A stretch of DNA of 64,000 nt from Mariannaea sp. PMI_226 (taxonomy: Eukaryota > Ascomycota > Sordariomycetes > Hypocreales > Nectriaceae), in NCBI GenBank assembly GCA_024336345.1, contig JANFOG010000003.1, forward strand, positions 3,602,501-3,666,500, read 5' to 3'. Positions within the stretch are counted from its first letter, which is position 1. Every line of letters starts with the position of its first letter. Under the pieces are notes generated by a model. It did no database searches. It was not told the DNA's origin and worked only from the letters and a program-made list of their open reading frames with translations. The position numbers were made by a program, and so were the translations under genes. Below are positions 46,293 through 56,847 of this stretch, in pieces.

Positions 46293-47667
46293 TCACTGGC
46301 AGTCAGCCTTAGATGGTTCAACGCCTAACTCTTGTCAATCCAAGTCCTTCATTCGGTGAGATTACTTGAGTGAAGACAAACCTGCTCAGCTGTGGCTCTT
46401 TGGCCATCGTATCGAACTATAGAGGCTACAAGCTTCCGCAAATCAGGATCAACGTCGGGAAGAATGGCATCCCAAGGCCGAGCCGGGAAGACCGTCCACA
46501 GCTCGAAGGGCGCAATCTTAAATGTCTTTGCCTCGGGCCACGTCTCAGGAGTTGGAGAGCCCAGAGTTTTGAAGATACTGAGGATGAGGCCAAGTTGGCT
46601 CCCGTCTTCATGGGCCGGTCGAGACTCAAAGATGGCTTCGGGTGGATCACGAATCACCTCAGAGAGCATGACACCAAAAGCCCACATATCGACTGGCGTT
46701 CCGTACTCTTTATTACCGAAGAGAGTTTCTGGAGCGCGATATGGGCCAGTGCCGATATCCAGAATTTTGTCGTTGACAGGTTCTGAGTGCACAGAAAACT
46801 CAGGGTGCCAAGCAGTACCAAAATCTGCGAGGTAAGCGGGCCCGGTCGGTGATGCTAGTAGCACGGCAGAAGGCTTCACATCGCGATGAATGATCCCTTG
46901 CGCATGAATATCCTTGAGGGCTTCGAGTACATCGCTTAAAATGGTGCGGATCTCAACAAGAGACAAGGGCCCTTTCTCTAGGAGGTTGGCCAGCGTGTAT
47001 GGCATGAAGGGGAAGACCAAGACGAGTTGCTGCTCTCTGTCACGAAATACATCCAACAGCGGAATGCAGGGTTCTCGCAGGGTTCTGAGGATTTTTACCT
47101 CGCGCTTGGGATTATGTGGCTCAATGTTGGTGTAGTTGACAATGACTTTGAGAGCATTGTCTCCAGAGCGATAGACTTGAGATGTGAGGCCCTCAGATAT
47201 GTGGGTGCAGTTTCTGTATGGTCCAATCCGCAACCCAGAGTCATCCAAACCTTCTAGAGCATCACCTTCATTGTCCTGATTAGTCTGGGTGTCCCCTTCA
47301 GGTGGCGGCGAAGCAGTTGGTTTGCATGCTGTGTCATACTCTTCCTATTTGTTTCCAGTGAGTTCCAGAGCAACAACATGAAGCAGTTTGTGTCAATGGC
47401 GCACCCGCGTTGCTGAGACTTGATATGCGGCCTGTTCGATGGCAATGGCCTCAGCGACACCGCTGCCGAGTGATTCTGCTCTACAGAAAATGGGAAATGG
47501 AATGATAAGCACATATATTTCGTAGAATAGAAGGTACATAAAGCAGGGAGAGAATAGCAAAGTGGAAGGTGAAGAAAATAGATGGCTCACATGCGTTGGA
47601 TGATGGTGTAACGATCTATAGCAGAAAGCGCAACTTTCCAATCAGAGGCATGACTGGACGGGTCCAT
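46293..47667 (-). CDS. Csk1-like CDK-activating protein kinase (CMGC)
   Basis: Minus-strand exons 47667-47591, 47480-47405 and 47344-46382 join in phase, with a last piece that is either read through to a stop at 46349 or spliced (46381-46329) to 46328-46293; total about 382-383 residues. The first two exons encode the conserved N-terminal helix region (MDPSSHASDWKVALS and QAAYQVSATR) typical of fungal Csk1. The kinase domain has a shortened glycine loop (ISEGLTSQVY), ALKVI (catalytic Lys), IIHRDVKPSAVLL (HRD), LADFGT (DFG), GPYRAPE and DMWAFG. Csk1 of fission yeast phosphorylates the T-loop of Cdk7 (Mcs6) and Cdk9, so this kinase should act upstream of cell-cycle and transcription CDKs. The catalytic loop has Ser-Ala where most kinases have Ala-Asn, which removes the usual metal-binding Asn. 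A single-exon reading would miss the true start. Confidence 0.85.
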
Positions 47668-49943
47668 GACTTTTACGAAAACTATGGGGTAAATCCTGGA
47701 ACCGTGTTGTGATGTGTTGGTAGAGAGAAAGGGGAGGTTTTGGTGGTGACGTTGTTGTGATCATGAAGGTGAGTTGCCCTGAGGAGTTGAAGAAGCTACT
47801 TGGTGCCGTGTCTCTGTTATTCTACCTTATTTATTATGTAGGTATCCAAAATAGGGAAGGGAAGTAATTAGCTACCGGCCTTACCTTGGCCCTAGTGTAG
47901 AACGGTGGCAAGTTACGTCAAGAGTCAACTTTGCGAGTTAGTGCGATGACGGTGGCTAGGTAGCTTGCTCTTTTTCCTTTCTTTTCTTTTCTATTTTTGT
48001 TGGTTGTACCTTTTATATACACATGTTGAGATATACCTTATATAGTTGCATTCGGGTTTTTTCCTTTTCTCCTCTTCTCTCGTTTGAACCTCTTGGTCAC
48101 ATTTTCGGTCAAGGTACCTGGTAGGTAGGCAGTTATGATCTAGAGAAGGTACCTACTTAGCTACCTGCGTTACAGGCAGTAACCATGTAAGGAGAGCAAA
48201 TCTCCCCGTGTAAGAACTGAGCGATAAGCCCGAACACAACATCGTTGAAAAACGCGAAGACTCTTCAGGTAGGCATTTTAATGACATGGATTGGAAATAA
48301 GAGACACTTCAACAACAAGATAGCTACACGCATGCCATGTTATATGTGACCCAAGGGAGGTACTAAGCGACCTTGTACATGGACAGCGCATTCTATAAGG
48401 CAAGAGTACCTCTTAAAGACCCGCTTCCAGGTATATGCCTATTTTGGTACAACGCTGCCCACATTCAGAAAAGGTAGACCGACCTTGAGGTAGATAGTCG
48501 CGTGCTGATTCGTGGCTCTTTGAGAGCTACTGACTACTGCACAGTAGCTACCTGCCTACGTAATTAATTGTCTGCATACCGAAATAGTATGTTAGGGTAT
48601 CCTAAAGAAAAGCAGAAAGCTGGCCTACGTAGGTACTCAACGTAGGCAGGTTTTGTAAGGCACCTACAAATGGATGATGTTGATGCCTTACTACGGACCA
48701 ATGTACACACCAACGTTGCACACCAACATACAAAGTGCATTTATCATAACCCAGGCATTGTAAGGTAAATTCCTTGTCCTTATGTCCTATACGGCTTTGG
48801 GCCTCCAGTTTCCAAAATGAACATGAAAGACGACGCAGCTGGTCACACTAACAACTCCTCTCGCACCCTCCCTCGCACCCGCACCTCCTCTTTCCTCGGC
48901 TGAGGCTGCGGAGGAGGTGTGTGTACGGACAGGCGGGTTGGACCCTTGCGGTGTGAGGGCCGGCAGTCCCACCTCTGAAGCTTCGTTTTCCTCTCTCGTG
49001 CTCGCAGTACACGACGGACTGCACAGCACAGGTAGAGCGTGAGAGAACCAAATCGACTGACCACAGACAGGTCGTGGAACCTCCCACCCCCACCCGGTCC
49101 GCCTTCACTGAGAGCCCACTGCACTGGACTCTTGACTGCTAATAAGCTCTCACACTGGAGTTCCCTCCTCCCTCACTGGCAGCATGGGTTGAGTTAATGG
49201 GGGCGCCTCAAAAGATGCCGTGTGCATAATGTACAGTACCTCAGGTCGCAGCAGAAGCAATAAATAGAATGCATGTACCAGGTACAGCACAGAGCACACT
49301 CACACTACACTAAACTAAGAAGGTACCGGTACCAGGGTTCCCAAGAACGGACCAGCACAGTTCACCAGCCAATCCCAACATCCCGGCCCAGCCTGATTCA
49401 GCAGATGCTCAGCCAATCCAAGACCGGTCCACCAGCTCCGCTTTCTTCCTTGAGCTCTCATTCCGCCCCAAGTTACCCAAGCAAGCCGCAAGCCCAGCCC
49501 AGCCTTTCCAAATTCAAGTTCCAAAACGGCCCATTCATCATTCTCGTCATTCACTTGCTTCTGCCATCTTCCTGTGTCCTATAACCAAACACCTGTCACA
49601 TCTCTACGAAGGGGAACTTGGTCGTCAATATCAGCTACTGGTCCTCTTCGTTGAGCGTTGCTCACACTCCTCCCTCTCCCTTATTCCCTTCCCTTCCCTT
49701 CTTCTCTTTCCTCTCTCCCCCATCCGCTCTCGCCGACCACGGCGACGACGAATCCAACAATCCACTCCCACCGCCAAAGTCAACATCGCCATGCATTCGA
49801 CCTTCTCTGCCTTGGCCTCCGAATAGATCCTCATTCTTATACATTAATACAAGCTCCGCTCAATCCGCCCAACAACCGCTTCTTCCGACCCGCTACACAT
49901 TCAGTCACATCTGTTGCGAATCGACCCTGAAACAGGATACATC
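47668..49943. promoter_or_regulatory. Divergent intergenic region of the kinase and Syp1-like genes
   Basis: No coding frame is supported. TAGGTA/GGTACC-type motifs cluster at 48112-48170 and recur at 47838-47890, 48470-48680 and 49275-49335. The segment 49560-49940 is a CT-rich leader for the Syp1-like gene. Confidence 0.5.
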
Positions 49944-52900
49944 ATGGAGGACGTGACAAGGACCGAGTATCCCGCCATGCTGGTGAGGCAATCCCTTCAA
50001 ATAACCCACACCTCAGCCGTTTCGGAAACCTCATTACGTTCGGCGACAGCTTCAAACTCAAGCTAACCTTCCCTTTCTGCTTCCTTCAGGCCAGCATTGC
50101 CCCTGGTCAGGCGGTCCATACCCTCACGGAGAGAGTGAAGCGCATCAATCGCATCAATGCCGAGATTGCGGACTGGCTCCAGGTACGACTATACACACTC
50201 GGAATTGCAACATACCATTGCCTTGATAGCTACCCGATTCCCACTCCAGCTCCTAGAGAGTCAATGAAGCTAAGGTCCGCATCTAGGAGCGCCGTCGCGT
50301 TGAGGAGCAATACGTCCAAAGTCTGCGAAAGCTTACCCAGTTCAAGTCGCCCAATGCGCAATCCGAGTTAGGGTATGTATCCACCATCTCTCAGCTTCCA
50401 TCGGCATGCTAACACCGATGGCAGAGTCTTTCAAGCCCCGTGGAATCGCATTCTCGACTCCATCGAGTCCATTGCTCATTCGCATCATGTTCTCGCCGAG
50501 CGCCTCGAAAGGGACATCGAGCACCCGCTCCGTAATTACCATAATAACCCCGACAGTCAAAATATGAATACATTGGCTTCCAGCTTGTCGACCATAGCCA
50601 GAGAACTTGAAGAGGCCCAAGACCGCTCCGACAAGCTCAGTAGAAAGGGTGGCCGGGCCAACACTCAGAAGGTCGACGCTGCTTCCTCCAAGCTTGAGTC
50701 AGCTTCTCAGCAATGGGAGGCGCAGGCTCCCTTCATTTTCGAGTCTCTTCAAGCCCTCGATGAATCGCGCGTCAACCATCTTCGAGACCTCTTGACCCAA
50801 TATCAAACCCACGAGTCCGATCAGGCCCAGCGCACCCAAGACAATGCTCTCCAAACTCTGGCCCTGCTACTCGAGATTGATACTGAAAAGGAAATCCAAA
50901 GCTTTGCGAACAAAGTAACGGCGGGCAAGGCGAAGCCACCTACAAGAACATCAACGAGACAGTCCTCAATTGCTGGTACAACAAGCTCCCTACCACCTCC
51001 TCCAAGCACAGGGGGCAGCGCCAGCATCCCTCCTCCCAGTGTCCAGTCCCCGGCGCTCCCTCATGTTGAAGACGATGCTAGCGAACATAACTCTGTTCCG
51101 ACTGAGCCCAAACCAGGTATGCTCGAATTCCTCACCTACTATCGTATAGTAATAATCTTGTCTAACTTCGCCAAGAATCCAAATTGAGGCGCCTTGGAAC
51201 TATGTTTGGCGGTCGACGGCGACAAAGCATGCACGCTGGCTTCGGACAGCTTTCTCCCCAGAAAGCTCCCACCTTCAACCGGCTAGGAACAAGTCACAGC
51301 GGTCGAGGAGGCGTATCTCCTAAGCCATCGACGACTAATCTTCAGGACCACGGCCGCCTTGACTCTCTTGTTGAGACCCCGGATGTGCCCCCTCCTGCCA
51401 ACTTCGATTCACAGCCACCGAAATCATCTGCTTCCCTTGAAAATGCAAACGGTGTAACACTTCATGACCCTCCTATGGAATTGACTGCACCCCCAACATC
51501 CAGTGGCACCGTCAATGGCCACCATGAGCCTGATGTATCAGATGTCCCACCTCCACCGGGACCGCCTCCCTCCCATTCCCAGGATAGTCAACCCGCCCCG
51601 CCCCCTGTTTTGAAAGACTCAGAAGGGTTCACAGTTCCTCCCGTCATGAATGACCCTATCTCTGAGGCTCAGCGAGAAGCAGCTGCCGAAGCGGAAGAGT
51701 CTGAGCAAGGATTCAAGCTCAACATTCAACAAACTCCTGTCGAGGAAGAGGACCCTGAGGAAAAGAAGGCGGCGTTGTCAAGTGTGGCGAACAGTCTGAA
51801 GATTGGCCCAGCTACTCGCCGAACCAGCACCATCCGAGGCCGCCGGGATGCTCGACACACAGTTTATATCCCGCCACCTCAATTACCCGAGGGCAACAGC
51901 GAGCTCAGCATCGGGGGGCTATCTGCGTCTCCTTCGCTACCTATATCATTTTCTAAGTCTGGTCCAGTGGCAGCCTTGGCATCCGAAGCTAGTATTGCGG
52001 CAACTTCGGACACTCAGTCTGTCCGCTCAGGTAACTCACTGGGAAGCCTTGTCTATGCCAAGCACCCTGAAATGACTGGTCCGGGGCTTCGCTCATCCCT
52101 TATTGAAACAGTCTCTGCTGTCTTTGAAAATGGAGAGATCAAGTCAGCTTCGATTGCGGGTGAGGTTGCATTTGTGAATAATCCCAGTGAGAGTGGTGAA
52201 GTGAAAGGTAAGCATTCTATCTCTCCCATTGCAATTTCCATTGAATATTGCGAATGCTAATTGTAAGCAGAGCACGAAATCATCCGGATTAACAACTTTG
52301 CTGCCCTCGAGTGGTTCGGACCAAACCGCATTTTTGTCCAAAACTCATCTCCAGACCAACACGATCAGTTCTCTCTTGATGTCTCACACCTCACCAAGAC
52401 CGCAACGGCATTTTCGTACCGTCTTTTGGCTGAGGACGAGAAATCGCCCAGTCTCGGCCAACACGCTCCCTTGGAACTGGTTCCTACTTGGAAGCCACAG
52501 GGTGACAAGCTAGGACTACTGCTCAATTACCGTCGTAACCCGAGCTTCAAGGCCACCAGCCCAGTGACGCTGCACGACGTTGTTTTCGTGGTAACGTATG
52601 AGGGTCGCGCAACTGGCGCTCAGACAAAGCCCAGTGGCATGCATCTCAAGGACAAGCATATCGTCTACTGGCGTGTAGGAGATGTTACGCTTACCGACGC
52701 TCCTCAAAAAATCGTGTGTCGAATTCTTGGCGCTGATGGTGTGGCACCCACTGCTGGTCATGTCGAAGCCAAATGGGAATACATTGCTTCTGATGACGAG
52801 GTCTTGGGCAGTGGCATCTCCATCTCAAAGCTCGAGGAAGGCAAGGGAAAACTGAAGGAGCTGACGGAGGAAGATCCCTTCGCCGACGAAAATCCCGCCG

Positions 52901-52977
52901 CTCAGGAAGCCCAATGGCTGGATGTGCCAATGGCCAGAAAGCTTGTGAGCGGGAAATATGAGGGCACGTCAACATGA
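49944..52977 (+). CDS. Syp1/FCHo-type F-BAR and muHD endocytic adaptor
   Basis: Six exons join in phase: 49944-49982, 50090-50182, 50287-50372, 50425-51116, 51176-52207 and 52271-52977, giving about 882 residues. Residues 1-270 form a helical F-BAR region; exons 1-3 carry the conserved start (TEYPAML, GQAVHTLTERVKRIN, EEQYVQSLRKL). A Ser/Pro-rich linker follows with poly-Pro runs and a DPFADE-like acidic motif near the C-terminus. The last 260 residues form a mu-homology domain (INNFAALEWFG to the end with WEYIASDDEVLGSG). Syp1 in yeast arrives early at endocytic sites, bends membrane through the F-BAR dimer and binds cargo and Ede1 through the muHD; it also affects septins. The protein is cytoplasmic and cortical. 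Intron positions early in the gene are close together, and small exons make automatic prediction error-prone. Confidence 0.92.
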
Positions 52978-53832
52978 TTAACCTGCCCCAGCATCTCATG
53001 ACGATATGATACAGATTCACAAAAAGTCTCCGACAAACCACAAATCAGAGGGAGTAGCGGCGCCGAAGCGAAGCCGTTGCATAGCATGTATGGATATACA
53101 TTGTCCCCCCAGATCACATTGGATAAGCCAGCGTAATATTGGAGGATAATCTCCCCGTCCTTATAGCTGTTATATTTCCTCCCTGTCTTTCCTTTATATT
53201 TGCCTCAACACATTTCCTTACAAGTTCCACTATATTTCCTTGGTTTTCTAATTTTTTTTTCCTGGTGCCATTGCATCACGGGGTTGGTTTGGATGGGAGG
53301 GGGGGGAGCATGGCGGGTTGAAGTCAAGTGTATGTATGTAAGTACAGCAGTCTGTGTGTATGACTAAAAAGCAATTTGTTCATATCTCAGACATTTTTAT
53401 TAATGCTATTCCTCTGAAATATAAGCACTCAAGATGCACCTTCGGGAGTGTGATGTCACGCTTTATGGATCCAAATAATTGTCTTATCCTAAAACGTGTA
53501 TTTTACTTTTTTTTATTTCATCGCTTGATATGGTGATGTCTATCTATCCATGTGTCCGTCAAAGACGCCCGGTATCTGTATCCATCGTAATGCCATATTC
53601 AATTCCTGTCCGTCCGTCCATCCGTCCACCTGTGAAACCAGGTTCCCTAGTCATACAATGTCATGCCAGTTATAACAGTTCAGGCGAATACAAAACAGGT
53701 GGTGTTTGTGTTGCCATGAAGGGCCAGCTGGTAAAGTCCGTAATATACACAAATAGCTCAAGGATAGGTGATGGATCAACCACTGGTGAAATAACAGAGC
53801 GGACAACCGGAATTTCGCCTTCGGCTCTGTTT
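52978..53832. other. Intergenic region between convergent genes
   Basis: 3' flanks of the Syp1-like and Tam41 genes with a G run at 53299-53308 and the repeated word GTCCGTCCATCCGTCC at 53609-53627. No gene seen. Confidence 0.5.
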
Positions 53833-55477
53833 TTACTCTGACTTTTCATTTGAGCCATCCTTGGCTTTTTTCGCCTTCTTCTTCTGCTGACCTTTTCTCC
53901 ATTTCGCAATCTTCTCGCCCAGGTACCGAACTGTACGAGAAAATCCGCCCATCAAAACGCCCTTGATGCTCTGCGTGGTGCTTGGCCAGTTGACAGTCTG
54001 TTTGATGACGTTGCGCACTGTCGTTTGGAGCTGAGCGGCATCATCCGCAGCGATGCGCTTCTCAAACTCGCCGCCTCTTTGCCGTGTCAGGGGGGTCGTC
54101 TCGTCTTCAGCCGAAGCCTTCATTATGGCATTGAACTCATCTTTCGGCATGGAAAACTTTTTCTGGTATCGGAAGTAAAGGCGAGAACGGAATGTCTTTG
54201 GTAGGCGCCTGACCATATTCCCACGTTTCACAGGGTCCATATCCTGATGCAATCTATTATTTGCCTCGGGGTTCAGCACCCAGCTCTCATCATCCAGGCG
54301 GCAGGAGCTGGAGAAATCAATATTGGGTAGAGTCTGAATAAGAGGCGCGTAAAGGCGGCGGAAATGGATGATGTTGTTTTCGACAATGTTGTCTACTTTG
54401 CTCTTATCTTCAGTTGGGAGAGACATTCGAGGGTCGCCCAGGTAGCTGAGGCCAGCAATAGTTCCGTATAGTTGGGCCTCAGTAAAGTCGGGAGGAAGAA
54501 GAAGCAGTGCTGTTCGGACAGCAGCGATAAGGTTATGCTGGTTTGCCAATCGCACTCTTGGGTGATCCCGGAGAATCTTTACAGGCTTTTGCAAACGGCC
54601 GGCGAGATAGAGACTCTCCCATGATGAAAGATCTTCAACCAGATTGTCAATGCTCGTGACTCCGTATTTGATAAGCATCCCATTCATCTCAATGAAAGGG
54701 TTAAAGTAGACACCAGCGCCCCAGTTTTGGACACGCGAGACGAATCCAGATCCAAGAGAAGCAATGCTGGAATAATGATCACGGTGCTGCTTCATATTGA
54801 TCGAATGCCAATGCTGGACATGGGAAACACCAAAGATGAAGTCAATCATCTTTGGCGCACCTCTCTGGGCTTTGTACAATGCCTCAGGGGGGTGAGGGTG
54901 TACCGCTCGGAACTCCGCCTCGGTAACAGTGCGCTTGGGAGCTTCCTGTGGAAAGACACCTGAACCGTATGCAAAACAGTATACAATGGGAGCATTGAAC
55001 TGGCGCAGCATCAGGCGCAAAGCTTCCTTGAGCTCATAATTAATGATCATGTGCTGATTGGCGCCAAAAAGCCTATGAGGCAAGTCGTCGAATGAATGTA
55101 TCGAGCTTTCCGACGTTGCTTCCCAGTCACTGCTAAAGGGGTTGATACTATCATTACGACTCGAAGGAGAGGATGTGCCGCTCGACGCCGGCGCAGCTGA
55201 CGATGCTGTTGATGACCGCTCGCTTCCGGCATTGCTTGGAATATTGTGTCCTTGTCCACTAGAATTTGAATGATATCGCACATTGGTATAAGGAATTCGG
55301 CACGGCGACGGGTAGCCCTGTCTGAGAGATGAAGGGGCAAAGCGGATAGTTGAAGAGTAAGAGTTACTCAAGGCGAAGGCGCGGCATGTGGAGGTCGCGG
55401 AGACCTGCAAGATGTTAGAGGGATGCATGAGACGTTCACTTAAAATCACAACTAACCTTCAATCCAAGTGTAGCCAT
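53833..55477 (-). CDS. TAM41: Mitochondrial CDP-diacylglycerol synthase Tam41
   Basis: Two minus-strand exons, 55477-55457 and 55404-53833, give about 530 residues. The seven-codon first exon (MATLGLK) is chosen over a read-through start because it splices with a GTTAGT donor and a TTGCAG acceptor. Residues 1-60 are rich in Ser, Arg and Ala and serve as the mitochondrial presequence. A Ser-rich segment precedes the Tam41 nucleotidyltransferase fold: FAYGSGVFPQ (GS motif), KMIDFIFGV with the metal-binding Asp, and VKILRDHPRV and SLPTEDKSKV blocks. Tam41 sits on the matrix side of the inner membrane and makes CDP-diacylglycerol from phosphatidate and CTP, the first step toward cardiolipin. The C-terminal tail is basic (KKKAKKAK), which could help membrane contact. 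The size exceeds yeast Tam41 (385 residues) mainly by the N-terminal and C-terminal extensions, as in other moulds. Confidence 0.93.
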
Positions 55478-56847
55478 TGCGAGAAGCGTATGTCGTAGTA
55501 TGGGAGCGTTTTCTTGATTTCAGTTGGCTATTGGCCAAATGGAGTGAGGCAAGTGAGAGTTGAGACAGCTTGAGCTGCAAGCAGTGGGAACTAACGCCGC
55601 CGTAGCAGTCACATAGTCTGTTCGGTGGTTGATAGTGGGCAAGAGAGCGGGAGCCGAGTGACTTTAATGCGCGGTTCAATTATGGGTAGCTTCCATCTGA
55701 GATAATCGTCGCTCAGCATCCGATTTGTTGTTCCAACATGAGAGTTGGAAGTGGAGGATTGTGTAGGTACTGAGGATGCTCCAGCCCAAGAAATGCTCAT
55801 GGCTGAGGTAGTGAGTGGGCCAGGCCATTCCAGATATCCATCGTGTGATTGGCCAATCACGTGCCTTCTTGGCTTGCGGGCCGAGCGAGTTCTCCACAGG
55901 TGCCTTACGCATAACACCGATACTTGCCGGACTGTGGTCCAGTACCTACCACAGGTAGGGTAGTGTACCTTACCTTACCTAAGGCACCCACCTGTAGGTG
56001 GTATCCACTAGGCGCGTCGGTAGGTAGGTACTTAAAACACCGTGCCTAGTTAGGTAGCCAGGTGCTAGATTTAGCACTAGCCCTTCCGCAAGCGACTTAC
56101 ACAGTCTTGAGATACAAACAAGGTCACTGAGGGAGCTGGGAATTCACGAATCGACTGGGTTTTCTTCATTGGGCGACTAATATCGTATCAATTGGAATAT
56201 GTACACATGCCACAAGCTACTAAGAGCTTGAGCCAAGCTTAACTCTAAGTGTGACTGCTTCATTTCTCAAGTAACTGATTTGCCGGAGGTGCTGTGCGAG
56301 ATCAGAGAGGTGAGCGCTTCAACACAATCAAATATTAAAGCGTCATACCCTAGACTAACAACACTGATGGCTGTTAGCAACTAAAAGACATCATCGAGTT
56401 TCTCATCGACCAAGAGGAGAAATTTCAGTGTAATTTCCAAATCAGCGGACGAAATTCTTTTAGACAAGGCTTTACACCTAGGCTCATTTTTTAAGTTGCT
56501 TATCATACAAGAGTGCGTTGCGTTGGATCTGATAGCTGAACAGTGCAAGTCACCAACAATAGCCGCTGAGCCATCGATCAGACTCCAGCCGACTGGATCA
56601 AAACATGCACATATACTCATAAATAGACAAGAATCACTACTATTTAATTTAACTGCATTTTTCTTTGGTTTTAAGCACGCGCATCCTCCCTCTGCCTCAC
56701 CGGCGGTTTCGCAAATGGGAGTCGAGCAAAGTGTTGACATCTCATCACGTGACCACAGTTAGCTGCCATGGTGATAGTATTCATCCGCCATCAACGAGCC
56801 GCGCTTCTAAACATTCAATCGAACGCGATCCCCAATCCGCCTTCAAT
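55478..56847. promoter_or_regulatory. Divergent promoter region of TAM41 and MAD1
   Basis: Two CACGTG palindromes lie at 55858-55863 (next to a CCAAT at 55853) and 56746-56751 (about 97 bases before the MAD1 start). A dense cluster of TAGGTA/ACCTACC words covers 55941-56070. A minus-strand frame at 56381-56740 has several cysteines but no supporting signal. Confidence 0.5.

Noticed and set aside
53833..55449. Read-through start of Tam41 at 55449
   Set aside because: The frame upstream of 55404 is intron sequence; splicing to the short exon at 55457-55477 gives a proper ATG and presequence.
56381..56740. 119-codon minus-strand frame with several cysteines
   Set aside because: It sits in the MAD1 promoter, lacks a signal peptide or ordered cysteine pattern and has AT-rich codons; kept only as a remote possibility.
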